20,752 nucleotides of DNA, from contig JAIPMN010007117.1 in the NCBI GenBank assembly GCA_020650975.1, positions 1 through 20,752 on the forward strand, written 5' to 3'. Under the pieces are notes generated by a model. It worked only from the letters and a program-made list of their open reading frames with translations. It was not told where the DNA came from and did not search any database. This DNA is from Apostichopus californicus (lineage: Eukaryota; Echinodermata; Holothuroidea; Aspidochirotida; Stichopodidae). Each line of letters begins with the position of its first letter. Positions within the stretch are counted from its first letter, which is position 1. A program made the position numbers and the translations under genes. Below, one piece after another: positions 1-10,701 of the stretch.

Positions 1-1846
1 ATATTCCAGGGGAATTTGATATATTGCTGATGGACTGATACTTTCATTTGCAATGAATGAGATGAGAAATAGTGTAGCCATCAGAAAAGACTAGAAATCA
101 TAATAATGCGATGTAGTTTAATCTGTCTTTCTAGGACCATATTATAGATCATCCAGCTCACATTCTTACTTGTAATCAAACAAAAGGTACAAAGAGGAAG
201 AGAAGGTGCATAGGACATAGATGCAACATGGAAGGAAGAAATGTTGCATTAAATCACTACTAAGGATACATGTAACTAACTCTGACACAGTATTAATTGA
301 TGAGTACTTTATCAAAGCTGCACTTGTACTTAAATAAGGAAAATATTAGGGTAGTTTGTGAAACATTCGTCAAAACAATATACACGGAAGGTATGGTGGG
401 TTTTGAATGCACACTTATCCACGTTATTGCTAATATTCTATTAAATACCTCAACCATGACCACCGTCAACTATTACACCAATCAACCAATCAAACATTTT
501 TCCTAAATACATGTTCAAAATATCAGCTCATTACTCCACATCATAAAGATGGGAATTTTTTCTTGAGGCAACAAGAAGGAACAGCAAAACCGTCAACAAT
601 AACAGACATTGAAGACTTGTTATGGATTGATATGATGGTTTTCCACAAATTAAAATTGCTCAAGTCTTTGATATTTAATCAAGTGACATATTCCAGTTGC
701 ATGAAATGTTTCAGAGAACCCTGTCCCACACTTTGATAAATAGTTTATGATTATTTAACATTAGTAATGGGACAATATCATAACTAGACAAATATATTTA
801 CAACCTGCTGAATCGTATGATACCATTCAGTAAATTTGTCTTGACAACTTTCAGGCTTCAACAATGTATTTCTTTACAGAAATCCTTCAATTCAATGATA
901 GCTTCTGAGCACAACCGAAACCCCTACCAATTTTACCAGATAATTTGTTACATCGGAAAGCTCAGACATGCCAAATTGGTCTGCTCTCATCAAATGTCAA
1001 TTAAACAGGTCAACCTTGGTGTGCAGGTCATGTGACAATGACCCAATCAAAATATACCACTTTCGTTGACACACCCTTGTATTTTTCATTACCTTAAAGA
1101 TTTCCAGAAGAACATTGAGAAGTAGACAAACATGTTAAAGCTCTTTAGTTTTAATTTTGGTATCATGTATAGAAGCAGAAGACAGGCCTCTCATACTCAA
1201 TAAATGGAAAGTAAGTTACAGTACTAGAATTATAAACTCCGTCAGAACTTCTTCTTTCTCCTGTTATTTTTGTGAGGTTTGCATTAAACAGCCCAAACCC
1301 AACAGAATGAGGAAATAATCAATACATGCATAACAAATTTCTAGTTTTTGTCTATTGATCACACTCCGGTCTTTAACTTGGATCTTACTATTCAATGCAC
1401 ACTATTTGGGTGCATAATAGATAATGATCGTACATATAGTTTAAATAAATTTCCATAAAAATTGCCATAATCTATAATTCTATAGAAGACCTGTCCTGGC
1501 AAAATGCGAATCCAATATGACCAATTGGAAATGTATATGGTTTGCTGGGGTAGTATAATCTTTCATAACTTGGCTTAATATTGATTTTCAGAAAAATGCG
1601 TAATTTGTATTTAGTATTGTTTGTACATGTAAGAACAACAAGTAATGTAAATCATCTCTGAAACACACTCAATAAAACACTCTTAATTTCCTGAGCTCTT
1701 TACCTGGACTAATATCCTCTATTTTTTTTTTAGAAATAATAAAAATGATATAAAAATAATATAAATAAAAGCATCTTGCAATTTTTGGAGAAAGTTTTGT
1801 ACAAATACTTTTTTACATAAACACTTTAAGTTATAGTGTTGCCTAC
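1..1846. other. Downstream or intronic AT-rich DNA, no gene recognised
   Basis: This stretch is AT-rich and full of stop codons on both strands. The open frames in it (for example 297-506 and 817-1035 on the plus strand) have no recognisable domain and look like chance frames. The minus-strand exon ending at 1847 has a splice donor, so the stretch should begin as intron. The next exon must be short and unrecognised here, or lie outside the window. Confidence 0.5.
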
Positions 1847-2137
1847 CTTTGTTTGCCATCTGCTTTACACCATCATCTCTGTTTTGTAGCCATTCTACAA
1901 GATCTTCTCGTCTAATGGTAACAAACCCCTCTAGAAGCTTTTCTTTGGTCTTTCTTGGGTCTTCATCTTTATTTGCATACAACCACTCATTCAACACTTT
2001 TAGTGCCATTTCAGCCTGGTTAAGACGTCTCATACGTTCTGCAATTTCCCCTTTATTATAGCGAAAATAGCTGGCGAGCAATGGCCAATCAAAGAGAAGT
2101 TTTACAGATAGTTCCATCACCGTGTAAGGATCCAAAC
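1847..2137 (-). CDS. Death-domain exon 4 of multi-Death-domain gene (partial gene)
   Basis: This is an internal exon of 291 bp (97 codons). The acceptor reads ATTGACAG|GT and the donor AAAG|GTAGGC. It starts and ends in phase 1: the G at the end of the previous exon plus GT makes the first glycine codon. The translation begins GLDPYTVMELSVKLLFDW and carries the Death-domain pattern of W-x-x-L-A in an early helix and a second W in a later helix (NEWLYANKD), followed by a charged amphipathic helix. Death domains are adaptor modules that pair with other Death domains in apoptosis and innate immune signalling. This copy is about ten codons longer than the other three, with an extra charged tail (LQNRDDGVKQMANK). 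The donor shows that the transcript continues to lower coordinates, but I see no next exon. The domain call rests on pattern recognition and lacks a profile score. Confidence 0.72.
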
Positions 2138-3942
2138 CTGTCAATATGCCAATACAATTACACCAAATTTAAACTGTAACTGTAACACAGATAATCAAGG
2201 ATTTAATTGCTGCATATAGCACTTATCAAAGATTGTCTTAAAGCATATTCTGGTGGCTAAAGTTGATGGCTGAATACATTGCTGACAATTTTCTGAATCT
2301 AAATATGAAAACCACCTCCTAACTATACAATTTGTATTGCAGATATTAATTTTTAAATTTAGTAATATTTTGGAAATGCATCTGACAACAGCAGAATTAA
2401 TGATGTCATCGGAGCACTTCAACTCAAAATTTCTCACCATAATATGTCAATAATTAATTCACAAACACAAAGAATATTTCTACAAAAATGATACATTTTT
2501 ATGAAATTCTCAGTACAGAGAACTTTGACATCTATGCAAACATTCCAAAAGTTTCAAGGATAAACCAACAAAAAGATTATAATAGCCTAAGTAAAGCTTC
2601 CAAGGAGCATTTGCCCAGATGACATCACAGACCCCCTACTGTGATTCAGCTTCCTGCAGTAGTTGAAGGTTTAATCAGTTCGAGTTGGGGCAAGATATTA
2701 AGATGGGTTTTTCAACTAGCAGTATGAAATATTTTTCTCTTCAATGTAAGTTCACATTGCTTGTCCCCAGAGTACCCCAACTAATAGGATACAATTAATA
2801 AAACTGAAAAAGAAGAGCAAAGTATGAAAACATAACACATGTGCTCCACTTGAAGAGAATTTGCATGTCCTCTGAATTACACTGAACTTCATACGATATG
2901 TTTGATGCAGGATATATTGTCTACTTAAATAAACACACAAAAATTGAAGAAAACATACATGTGCATTTTTTAATCAAATATTTGGATTTGGAATTTAGCC
3001 ATAGCATCACAAATGTGAAAAACAAACATATTATTTGAAGTTGTTAAGTCTAGATTTCATCCTGAATTTTGCTGAGCTGACAAGCTGCCATCCAGGCAAA
3101 CATGACATCAAAACACAAAACACAATTTATGCTCTAGAGAACAAAGTAATCTATTGCAAAATGATACTAAATTCAAAGCATATATGTAATGGAAGCAAAA
3201 CAGTTATCATAAAAGTTAAAGAGGACAGCCCCCCCCCCCCAAAAAAAAAACACGTTAACAATGTGACAACGGTGATTATATGCAAATTCCATTTAAACTA
3301 TCAATATACAAATACATGAAGCCAAAACACTTTTAAGGCAAATACTTTGAGATTTCATTAAAACCTGGATAAGAAACATGAATGGCAGGAAGGGATCATG
3401 TATCCCCTTGTTCACAACACAACACATGGAAACATCAAGAACAAAGGTGTGGATGTCATGAGTGCAGGAGTAAGGGTGTCCATTATGCCCACATTCCTAA
3501 CTTCCCAAATCACACACTGATGACCATGTAAAACAGACAAAATGACAACAGTGCAGGCCTAAAATATGAATACATTATTATTGTTTAATAGTCCATCCAC
3601 TTCAATTAATGAGCCTCATATATTCAATGGGTCACTTCTAACAACAACAGGGAAGAATAGCATTGCCTTTTACAATGTACAACAATGTTAATAATAATTT
3701 CCTTCACTTTATCCTTTAAATTATAGTCATTACAGCATGACAGATAAGGCTACATACCAGATACCCCTTCCCCTCCCATCCTTTGTTGTTCAAAGATGTG
3801 GGGTGGCAAATAGCGAAACTGTTCTCTTTTGTGTATGTTAAAGTCACAATGGCTACACCTGGCAAATTAAACCATGTACCTGCAGTTGCCTCATCTTCAA
3901 AGCTTTCCACTTTGCACCAAACAAAGAGAGAACACAACTTAC
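2138..3942 (-). other. Intron between Death-domain exons 3 and 4
   Basis: This is about 1.8 kb between the donor TATG|GTAAGT and the acceptor TTGACAG. It is AT-rich without a recognisable element. The only marked structure is a run of C followed directly by a run of A at about 3231-3250. The open frames inside it (2195-2440 minus, 2752-2940 minus, 3035-3319 plus) match nothing I know. Confidence 0.55.
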
Positions 3943-4200
3943 CATAATACAACTGTCTGGCTTCTCTGTTCAAATCACAATCACACATTGCATCGAAAAG
4001 GGTTTCCTTCACATTGACATCATCAGCTCGAATTTGGCGACTCCTCCAAATGCTTAACATTCTGAAACAATTTTGAGATGAATCTCCTTTTTGCTCCATA
4101 ATGTAATCAATGTCTTGAGTTTTGACCAAAACTGGTGCAAGTTTTTGCCAATTGTCAGAGAGAAGAGCTGCAGTGTTTTCAAGCTCATGTTGTCTCAGAC
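3943..4200 (-). CDS. Death-domain exon 3 of multi-Death-domain gene
   Basis: This is an internal exon of 258 bp (86 codons). The acceptor is TCTATTGTAG|GT and the donor TATG|GTAAGT, both phase 1. The translation starts GLRQHELENTAALLSDNW and shows the Death-domain features W-x-x-L-A (NWQKLAPVL) and a second tryptophan (SIWRSRQIR). A final helix (EARQLYY) runs into the split glycine codon. The long open frame around it (3716-4252) reads into both introns, so the splice signals and the domain edges decide the exon limits. It shares the exon boundary positions and the leading Gly-Leu with exons 2 and 4, which points to exon duplication. Partners and function of this copy are unknown. Confidence 0.75.
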
Positions 4201-4374
4201 CTACAATAGATGCAGAAATATTACAGATGTTACAAACAGAAGAATCATGCAATTCCAGCTAGATACTAAATATAATGACAGTGAAACAAAATACTGCGGC
4301 AACCATGTTCTGAGATATTTGTCTGTACGAATCTAACAACCCATAGCTGTCCAATTAGGACAAAAGTGTTCTGG

Positions 4375-4740
4375 CTACAAGTATTAATTATAAAGATACA
4401 AAAGATAATAATCATAAATAATAGTAATACAAGTTATCAAGCTCAAAATACAAAAAAGTTCCTAAGCCCTGTACAAAGAAATTATGAACCAATAAACACA
4501 AAATACAAGTAGGACAGAGAAGACTGAAAAATTAATTAAATAAATAAGTTCATATTTGAAAGTAGTTAATGAAGGTGTGTTGAGAATATTGAAAGGCAAA
4601 GTATTCCAAAGACAGACCTAATGCAGAGTCAAAAGTAAATACAGCTTCTTACAGTTTTTTGTGTAATGACTAATACTTCAAACTTGCAAAAAGCATGTCA
4701 GTTTTACCCCTTTTAGAATCCAATGATCATACCTGTGCCA
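4375..4740. repeat. Degenerate dispersed repeat (unclassified)
   Basis: The segment with CCTAAGCCCTGTACAAAG followed by ATTTGAAAGTAGTTAATGAAG and GTATTCCAAAGACAGACC resembles, from memory, a repeat type common in marine invertebrate genomes. It is strongly degenerate. I give it low confidence because the match is remembered and has not been searched. Confidence 0.3.
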
Positions 4741-5164
4741 TTATGATGGCATATGTATATGTATGCATAATAAAACTGCAAGTAAACATGATTTTCATGA
4801 AGGTAAACTGTATTGATGAAACCTTCACTTTGTATGTCGATGCCCTATATTAAGAAAATATACCCCTGTAGACCCCAGATAAATTCAAAGTCATCTGTGG
4901 TCAGCAATGTTAAAATTGATTGCAAAAATGGCGAATTTGCAAGGATGAAACTTATAATCAGAATATACAGTATGGTATGTACCATATTGCTAGGAATCCT
5001 ATTGTGTTTAGTAACGGTAAAATGGTGACACCTTTAAACACACTATTCCATTCCAATCAAAGATCAAAACATACCCTCAAGAGGTAAAAGTTGATATATT
5101 ATACCAGATTTCTTTAACATTCAGCTATACTGGTTTTGCAATATATGCATTAAAATAGAAAATA

Positions 5165-5335
5165 CACAGCAATGTGGTTAAATGGTTTAATATGGCAACA
5201 GGGCTTGAATTCTAAGGAATGCCAGATCATTATGCTGTGTACTTGACTTCTTGGGCAAGACACTTTATAATCTACATTGCCTCTCTTCACCCAGGAGTTT
5301 AAGTGGGGAACTGCCACGTAACTTTGTGAATATAG
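5165..5335 (+). repeat. Old tRNA-derived SINE copy
   Basis: The order of blocks is the same as in the better preserved SINE at 12985-13248 (there on the minus strand). An A-box-like TGTGGTTAAATGG comes first, then a decayed B box near GGGCTTGAAT, then CCAGATCATTATG, TTGGGCAAGACACTTTAT and CATTGCCTCTCTTCACCCAGGA. The shared blocks are spaced alike. The copy carries many substitutions and has no clear tail. Confidence 0.62.
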
Positions 5336-5820
5336 CATGTGCCCGAAGAGATGTGTGGACATCTGAACTTTTCAGTGCAAAGTGATACAAAAATTATTAT
5401 CGTGTCCAATTGTTTCCATCAATACAATATTTAACTGCATAAGGAGTGCACACTTGGGAGAAGGCTTGTAAAAGTAGTTGTTAACTCGAAGCTGTAAAGT
5501 ATACATTAAAAGAGATTTATTATAAACACATGATGGGTTGATGCGTTAGTCAGCATGTTCTGCAATGATCTCAGAAACATTTTAACACATAATTCTATTG
5601 AATGTACAGTATCTCAGAGCCCTCGTGAGGGTCCAGAGGGCTTCAGCTGCAGCATTAGCAGATATTTCTTGTTTCCTTGAAGTGACTTTAAAGCAGAGAA
5701 ATACATTTCTGAGGAGATTTAAATTAGATGAGAGGACATTCCCTGTTTCCTTTCATCTTATCTCTCCTTTGTTGTGACAATGTTTGCTCAGATATTCATT
5801 GCTCATTTGTTTAACTTTCT

Positions 5821-6246
5821 GTCCATCTGTATCTCTGTCCATCTGTGTCTTTTAATGTGTCCATCTGTGTCTTGATGTGTCCAATCTGTGTCTTAATGTA
5901 TCCATCTGTGTCTCTTCACATGTCCAACTGTGTCTCTTAATGTTTCCATCTGTGTCTCTTAATGTGTCCATCTGTGTCTCTTAATGTGTCCATCTGTATC
6001 TCTCTCGGTCCATCTGTGTCTTTTAATGTGTCCATCTGTGTCTCTTAATGGGTCCATCTGTGTCTCTTAATATGTCCATCCGTGTCTCTTAATGTGTCCA
6101 TCTGTGTCTCTTAATGTGTCCGTCTGTGTATCTTAATATGTCCATCTGTGTCTCTTAATGTGTCCGTCTGTGTCTCTTAATATGTCCATCTGTCTCTTAA
6201 TGTGTCCATCTGTCTCTTAATGTGTCCATATGTGTCTCCTAATGTG
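5821..6246. repeat. Minisatellite, about 20 copies of a 22-bp unit
   Basis: The unit is close to TCCATCTGTGTCTCTTAATG plus TG. I count 20 units. Most are 22 bp, while shorter ones lack a TG (near 6185-6225) or carry a changed end (TCTCTCTCGG near 6000). A-to-G changes in TCCATC/TCCGTC and GTG/ATG variants recur in neighbouring units, as expected from unequal exchange. The array lies in the intron between Death-domain exons 2 and 3. Confidence 0.95.
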
Positions 6247-7283
6247 GTCTTTGTTTGTTTCAGTTAGTCTCGGCATAAGATCCTGCTAGGATCGAAATAT
6301 CAGCTCCTCTAACTTTTACATATTTACCGACACAGGCTGTTTGCAGTAATTAAGTAGTTTGCTAACAGCTTTTTCTTTCTGGGAAATCAATTTCAGCGAA
6401 ATGTATTGCAAAACCCCCAGAAGCTGTTGCATTTTGTAAGCTTAATATTAAGTAAATCTGAGAAATGTACTGTAGATCTGTAAGTGAGAAACAGGAGAGA
6501 ATGTTCATTGTTCTTTAGTTTTTGTTTTATTATTGCAACATTCATGGGTTTAATATACCACGCTGTCCAGCTGCAATTTTGGCATTGATTTAAGACAAAC
6601 AGCATTTGAAACATTTACTTTCTCTAAGTTCTTCTTTTAAGGTCGAAGTTAGGCAATGAAACCAATGCCATCAGCAAGGCATGTTAGCAACTTAACTCAT
6701 TCTGTACTGTACATTAATAAAGTTAGGCATGAGTAATATTCTTGTGCAGTAAATGACATTATGATTCACATTTAGCCAGTTCCAGTTAAGAAAAGTAATA
6801 TTCAAATTCTAGTTAGGACAACTTTCATTCCTGTCTCAGAGACAGTATTATTTATCAGAATTCACATGACAACTCCTGGGTGATGTCATGATCCATTACA
6901 GGTATTGCAACAAAAGTGACTTTACATTGCTACATATTGCTTCTGAATTAGAATCATTGTCACAAGAAGCACAATAAAGAAAAGCGAGGAAGAATATTTA
7001 ATTTTTATAGATGGCTCAGAAGAGACACTGGAAATAAAGTAGATTATTAAATCACAATTATGAATTATTGTCTTGAGATGTCCACTTTTTTTATCTTATA
7101 GGTTAAATTGATAGGTGCATCCACGATGGACCCATTTGAAAACATAGAATACATACGATTAAAAGGAAAGAACAAAGATTACCATATGCAGTAGGGTAGA
7201 GTCACATAAACTCTAATGAGGGGTTTGTCTTATTCACATATAGCATGTAACATTAACTTTACAAGAGCAAGCAAATATCTTAC

Positions 7284-7544
7284 CTTTATATAGTTCTTTT
7301 TCTGCAACATGTCCGAGGCCAATGTCATACAATACAGAGGCAAGCATCTCAATTTTGTTTGCATCAAAACATTGAAGCATACTCCAGTATGACAACATTC
7401 GATAGATTCTTTCAGGGAGGAGTTGGAATATTTCCCTAAACGCATCCAGATGCACTTCAGAAATCGACAGCTTTTCACCAAGTGATCTCCATTGTTTCGT
7501 TTCAATTCGATGGCTTATTCGACGTAAAACAGATTCATTTAAAC
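7284..7544 (-). CDS. Death-domain exon 2 of multi-Death-domain gene
   Basis: This is an internal exon of 261 bp (87 codons) with acceptor TTGCCCTTTCCAG|GT and donor AAAG|GTAAGA, both close to consensus and both phase 1. The translation starts GLNESVLRRISHRIETKQ. It has W-x-x-L-G (QWRSLGEKLSISE), a second tryptophan (LSYWSMLQ), and the typical last helices (IEMLASVLYDIGLGHVAEK) that end many Death domains. Of the four exons this one looks closest to a standard Death domain. It joins to exon 1 through a split GGT glycine codon. An overlapping minus-strand frame at 7230-7505 is its shadow. Confidence 0.8.
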
Positions 7545-8749
7545 CTGGAAAGGGCAAAATAAAGGTTGAAAACTTGTTTCATCACCATAGGCAATGATTG
7601 TTGAGATTTTACTTCAGATTGTCCCACATTTACTCTTCCTAACCTTAATTCCTTAAGGAATTGGTTTTTATTTCACAGAAATGTATCCATTTAAGTAAAG
7701 AATGTTCACATTTTTATTTAAATTCAGAGACTGGAAGTAGAGGAGCCTGGGAGTTACAAACCTCCTCTGACCTCAGATGAACTTTGATCTTCCTCTGTTT
7801 AATCCTCTTTCTAGTACACACCAAGTATGAACTTCAACCAAGATATACAAGTGAGAATCTTTGGTATATCTTAATCGTCACATATACTACTCTGATAACG
7901 CAAGGAAAGACTATTACACTATTACAAGTGTACAGGCTGCAACACCCTGGCATATACGGAACAAATAAACTTGAGGCATTGCTAATAGTTGGTCATGCCA
8001 CCGCACCTACACAGATCAAGAATGTGAATGAGCCTTTAATACTCAAATATATCACGCAACCTAATGATTAAGCAGCAGAAGGCATGACCTTACCTACTGA
8101 ATATTGATGAGGCACTTCCTAATAGGGCAAGAAGGAACTATGTATACACTCTCTTACAGGGCATCTTCCTACTAAGTTTGAAGCAGTTTGGCCAAGGAAT
8201 GTTTTGCATTGCAATTTTTTCAGTGCATTTGACCTTTGGATCTATGAGCTTTGACCTCAGTTACCATGGTAATCACATATTTGGAGAGTATTTGACATTC
8301 CGATTTCCCTTGTGAAGGTTGGAGGTCAATTCCATGTTTCCACTTTGATTTATAGCAAGTAATCTGTTGTGACTAATTTGTCTTTTGATCAAGAGCTAAG
8401 ATTTGTCCTTTGTTCTGTAGGTTTATGAAACTTATGATCCAATCATAAAGCACCTTGCTAACAAATATACAGAAACGTGTGAGTAAGGAGCTAGATACCT
8501 GACACAAACTTGCACTGAAGTTATACCTTTGATCCATGACTTTGTGACCTCAACTACTATGGTAACCACATTGACAGTGTAGGACCTACCCATAGTACAT
8601 GTGAATATTGGTCAATGCTTCCCCTTGGAGTCATGACAAAAAGCAAATGTTTTGCATATTTTGACCTTCAACTGCATATCTTGATTATAACTACATTGAA
8701 ACTGATTTGCAGGACAGATATTTTGTCAGAGAGATTGTTTGAAACATAC
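7545..8749 (-). other. Intron between Death-domain exons 1 and 2
   Basis: About 1.2 kb between donor GCAGG|GTATGT and acceptor CCTTTCCAG. Much of it looks like dispersed repeat DNA (see 8160-8690). The plus-strand frame 7784-8071 has no recognisable domain and falls in similar repeat-like sequence containing CCAAGTATGAACTTCA. Confidence 0.5.
8160..8690 (+). repeat. GACCT-rich dispersed repeat, two related halves
   Basis: Two segments carry the same order of words: TTTGACCTCAGTTACCATGG with TAATCACAT (about 8250-8280), and TGTGACCTCAACTACTATGG with TAACCACATT (about 8540-8572). Each is followed by a stretch ending near GGTCAAT. The first is preceded by CTAAGTTTGAAGCAGTTTGG. This wording is typical of dispersed repeats in marine invertebrates. 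The family was not identified. Confidence 0.45.
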
Positions 8750-9016
8750 CCTGCTCAATTTCATCAGCGAGAGTGGCATGACCAATGGCACGACAGGCTT
8801 TTAGAAGTTGACCCAGCTTGTTGCATCCTTTCTCATTTGTGTTCCAAATGTCAAAGACAATCCTAAGACAGTCATTAGGATTCATATCCTGTGTTAGCTT
8901 TCCAGTGAGTTCATGTTGCTGTACACCAAGCTCAGCAGCAAACAGTTTCCATCTGTTTGTTGCTGAAAGTATCACAGTATTCAGAACAGTCTCATCAAAG
9001 CAACCACGGTCAGGAA
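8750..9016 (-). CDS. Death-domain exon 1 of those in the window (gene continues upstream)
   Basis: This is an internal exon of 267 bp (89 codons). The acceptor TTCTCTCCCTTTGCAG|TT has a clean pyrimidine tract, and the donor is CAGG|GTATGT. It starts in phase 1 (first complete codons PDRGCFDE) and ends in phase 1 (the G of glycine). It contains W-x-x-F-A-x-x-L (NRWKLFAAELGV), a second tryptophan (DIWNTNEKG), and last helices LGQLLKACRAIGHATLADEI, the last fitting the Death-domain end. Because it begins with a split codon it is not the first exon; I found none upstream in the window. If the gene continues to higher coordinates, its upstream intron contains the DIRS element and is at least 11 kb long. 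Confidence 0.8.
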
Positions 9017-10308
9017 CTGCAAAGGGAGAGAAAAGTTTCTCTAAGGTGTTAAACTTAGCTATTGTAAATTAATTCATATCTGGTGATTCTTCAATTACTA
9101 ACCCTTACATTCGGTCAACATTTAACCCCATTTTGGTCACAACAAACTTAACTAGGCTTGACAAGTACCACAGTGGTGGAAATATTTAAATCTTTGGCTG
9201 GTCAAAACCAAGCCTGTTTGTACATGCCGTATGAAATTGGTCATAAGATGAAAGACCTCTTCGACGGAATTATGAGGGAATAATACAGCTGTGTTTAAGA
9301 TCACATATATTGATTGCCCTTTGACTCTAGGTTTATATGCCAGTCGAATATCTCTTATATTTTTCCTACATTAATTTATAACAAGAACAAGTACTGTGTG
9401 ACACTGCTGAGAACAAAAGTGTGTCTACATTTAGCATTGTGATTTAATTCCTCTGCTTCTAGAGCAGTCATCCAGTCTTGCTTTACATCTCAATGGTGTA
9501 GGATCTCCATGCACAGCAGATAAGACCTTATCAAGTCTTGTACCATTTGAATCAAAGTACTGTCCAAATAGAAATATCATTCATTTCATGTTTTGATGTA
9601 AAAGAAAAACTTGTAGGAATTATTTAAAAAACTTTAAACTTATATCAACAATACACACTTGACTACTTAGTTACCACAGCTCTGAGCATAGAATGTGGTA
9701 AAGTTTCAATATTTCATTTCATTAATTTGTTTTGCATCAGTGTACAAAAATTGAAATAGTGACAAAGTAATATTAATTAACAAAAGTCTTAAAACTTCAG
9801 AACAATGCAGAGTCAAGATTTTGTTTCAAATAACAAAGAGAAAGACTACAAGTTTTATAATTTCAATGTGCTTAAATTGAAAATGACTATATGAAGCAGC
9901 ATGTATGCAACAAATGTTAGAAGGAAATGTAATGCTTATGTTACTTCCTAACTAATGTTGACATGGTAAAAGAAGTTAAATCAATTCTAAGTTAAAAAGG
10001 TTTGAATAAACCTTGGTTGATTTGGTACGAGTGACAAGGGTTGGCAACCAATCATAAATGAAACAGTTTTTACTAAGAGTTCCGGCAAAATATAAACAGG
10101 AATCTTATACTCATAAAGGTGACTCCTATAGCAAGTATGAAGCTCATTCAAGTATAATATTGAAGTTTTTGTGTATGCGAGGAATTAATATTGACCAAAG
10201 ATAACCTTTGAACCCTGAATAACATGATATGGTCTTTGTTCTTATTGAGATGGATACACATGTCAAGTATGAATATCATCCAAGCTTCATTTTTGGACTT
10301 ATCATGTC
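9017..10308. other. AT-rich DNA upstream of exon 1, probably intron
   Basis: I see no gene in this stretch. Around 10120-10300 words such as CAAGTATGAAGCTCATTCAAG and CAAGTATGAATATCATCCAAG occur twice, so the DIRS element seems to have landed in or beside a dispersed repeat. The remainder has no recognisable structure. Confidence 0.5.
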
Positions 10309-10349
10309 TATGATAAAACTTACTGGTTTATATATTTACGAGTGACTCA

Positions 10350-10469
10350 CTTACCTGTCTCCTCACAACATTAGCACCTCATTCTACCGTGTCTAGTATG
10401 CCCTGGTAATCTTTTAACACTGTGCACCCTCATCGACCGGCTACTCCGGTCGATGCCCTTCCTTCTCAT
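10350..10469 (-). repeat. Left inverted terminal repeat of the DIRS element (3' end)
   Basis: These 120 bp match the reverse complement of 17202-17321 with only two differences that I can see: the A of CACTTACC against G, and ATTAGCACC against AGTAGCACC. The repeat contains a perfect hairpin at 10431-10455. Outside it, 10309-10349 is a left-specific outer segment that reappears, inverted, in the internal complementary region. Confidence 0.92.
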
Positions 10470-10701
10470 GAGACCACTTCCCTTCCAAAGTGGTCCCTGA
10501 CGCGACCTCGGGGGGGGGGGGGGTGGNNNNNNNNNNCCTCACAACATTAGCACCTCATTCTACCGTGTCTAGTATGCCCTGGTAATCTTTTAACACTGTG
10601 CACCCTCATCGACCGGCTACTCCGGTCGATGCCCTTCCTTCTCATGAGACCACTTCCCTTCCAAAGTGGTCCCTGACGCGATCTCGGGGGGGGGGGGGTG
10701 G
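10361..10701. other. Duplicated contig ends around a 10-N gap (assembly artefact likely)
   Basis: Positions 10361-10526 are repeated at 10537-10701, on either side of ten Ns. The copies differ by one substitution (C at 10506, T at 10682) and by the length of a G run (14 against 13). Both copies end in the G run plus TGG. A long homopolymer with two overlapping contig ends placed side by side explains this better than a true tandem repeat. The real element would then carry the segment once. Confidence 0.85.
10431..10455. repeat. Perfect 10-bp-stem hairpin in the terminal repeat
   Basis: CATCGACCGG, loop CTACT, CCGGTCGATG. The same hairpin is at 10607-10631 (artefact copy) and 17216-17240 (right terminal repeat). 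The sequence shows perfect self-complementarity; any role in replication or recombinase binding is inference. Confidence 0.9.

Larger units (their letters stand above)
4201..7283 (-). other. Intron between Death-domain exons 2 and 3
   Basis: This is the largest of the three complete introns (about 3.1 kb). It contains a degenerate dispersed repeat (4375-4740), an old tRNA-derived SINE copy (about 5165-5335) and a 22-bp minisatellite (5821-6246). I found no further Death-domain-sized open frame. The 6393-6614 and 5150-5362 minus-strand frames lack the W-x-x-L pattern. Confidence 0.55.

Noticed and set aside
3716-4252. A 178-codon minus-strand frame as an intact single-exon gene
   Set aside because: Only 3943-4200 matches the Death-domain pattern, and good donor and acceptor sites cut the frame at those points. 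The rest reads into intron.
5821-6246. CRISPR array
   Set aside because: The units are directly adjacent 22-bp tandem repeats without unique spacers, in a eukaryotic intron.
7230-7505. Minus-strand frame overlapping Death-domain exon 2
   Set aside because: It is a shifted-frame shadow of the exon at 7284-7544 without domain features.
10510-10523. Telomere-like or centromeric G-rich tract
   Set aside because: It is a pure homopolymer next to an assembly gap, without a telomeric unit.
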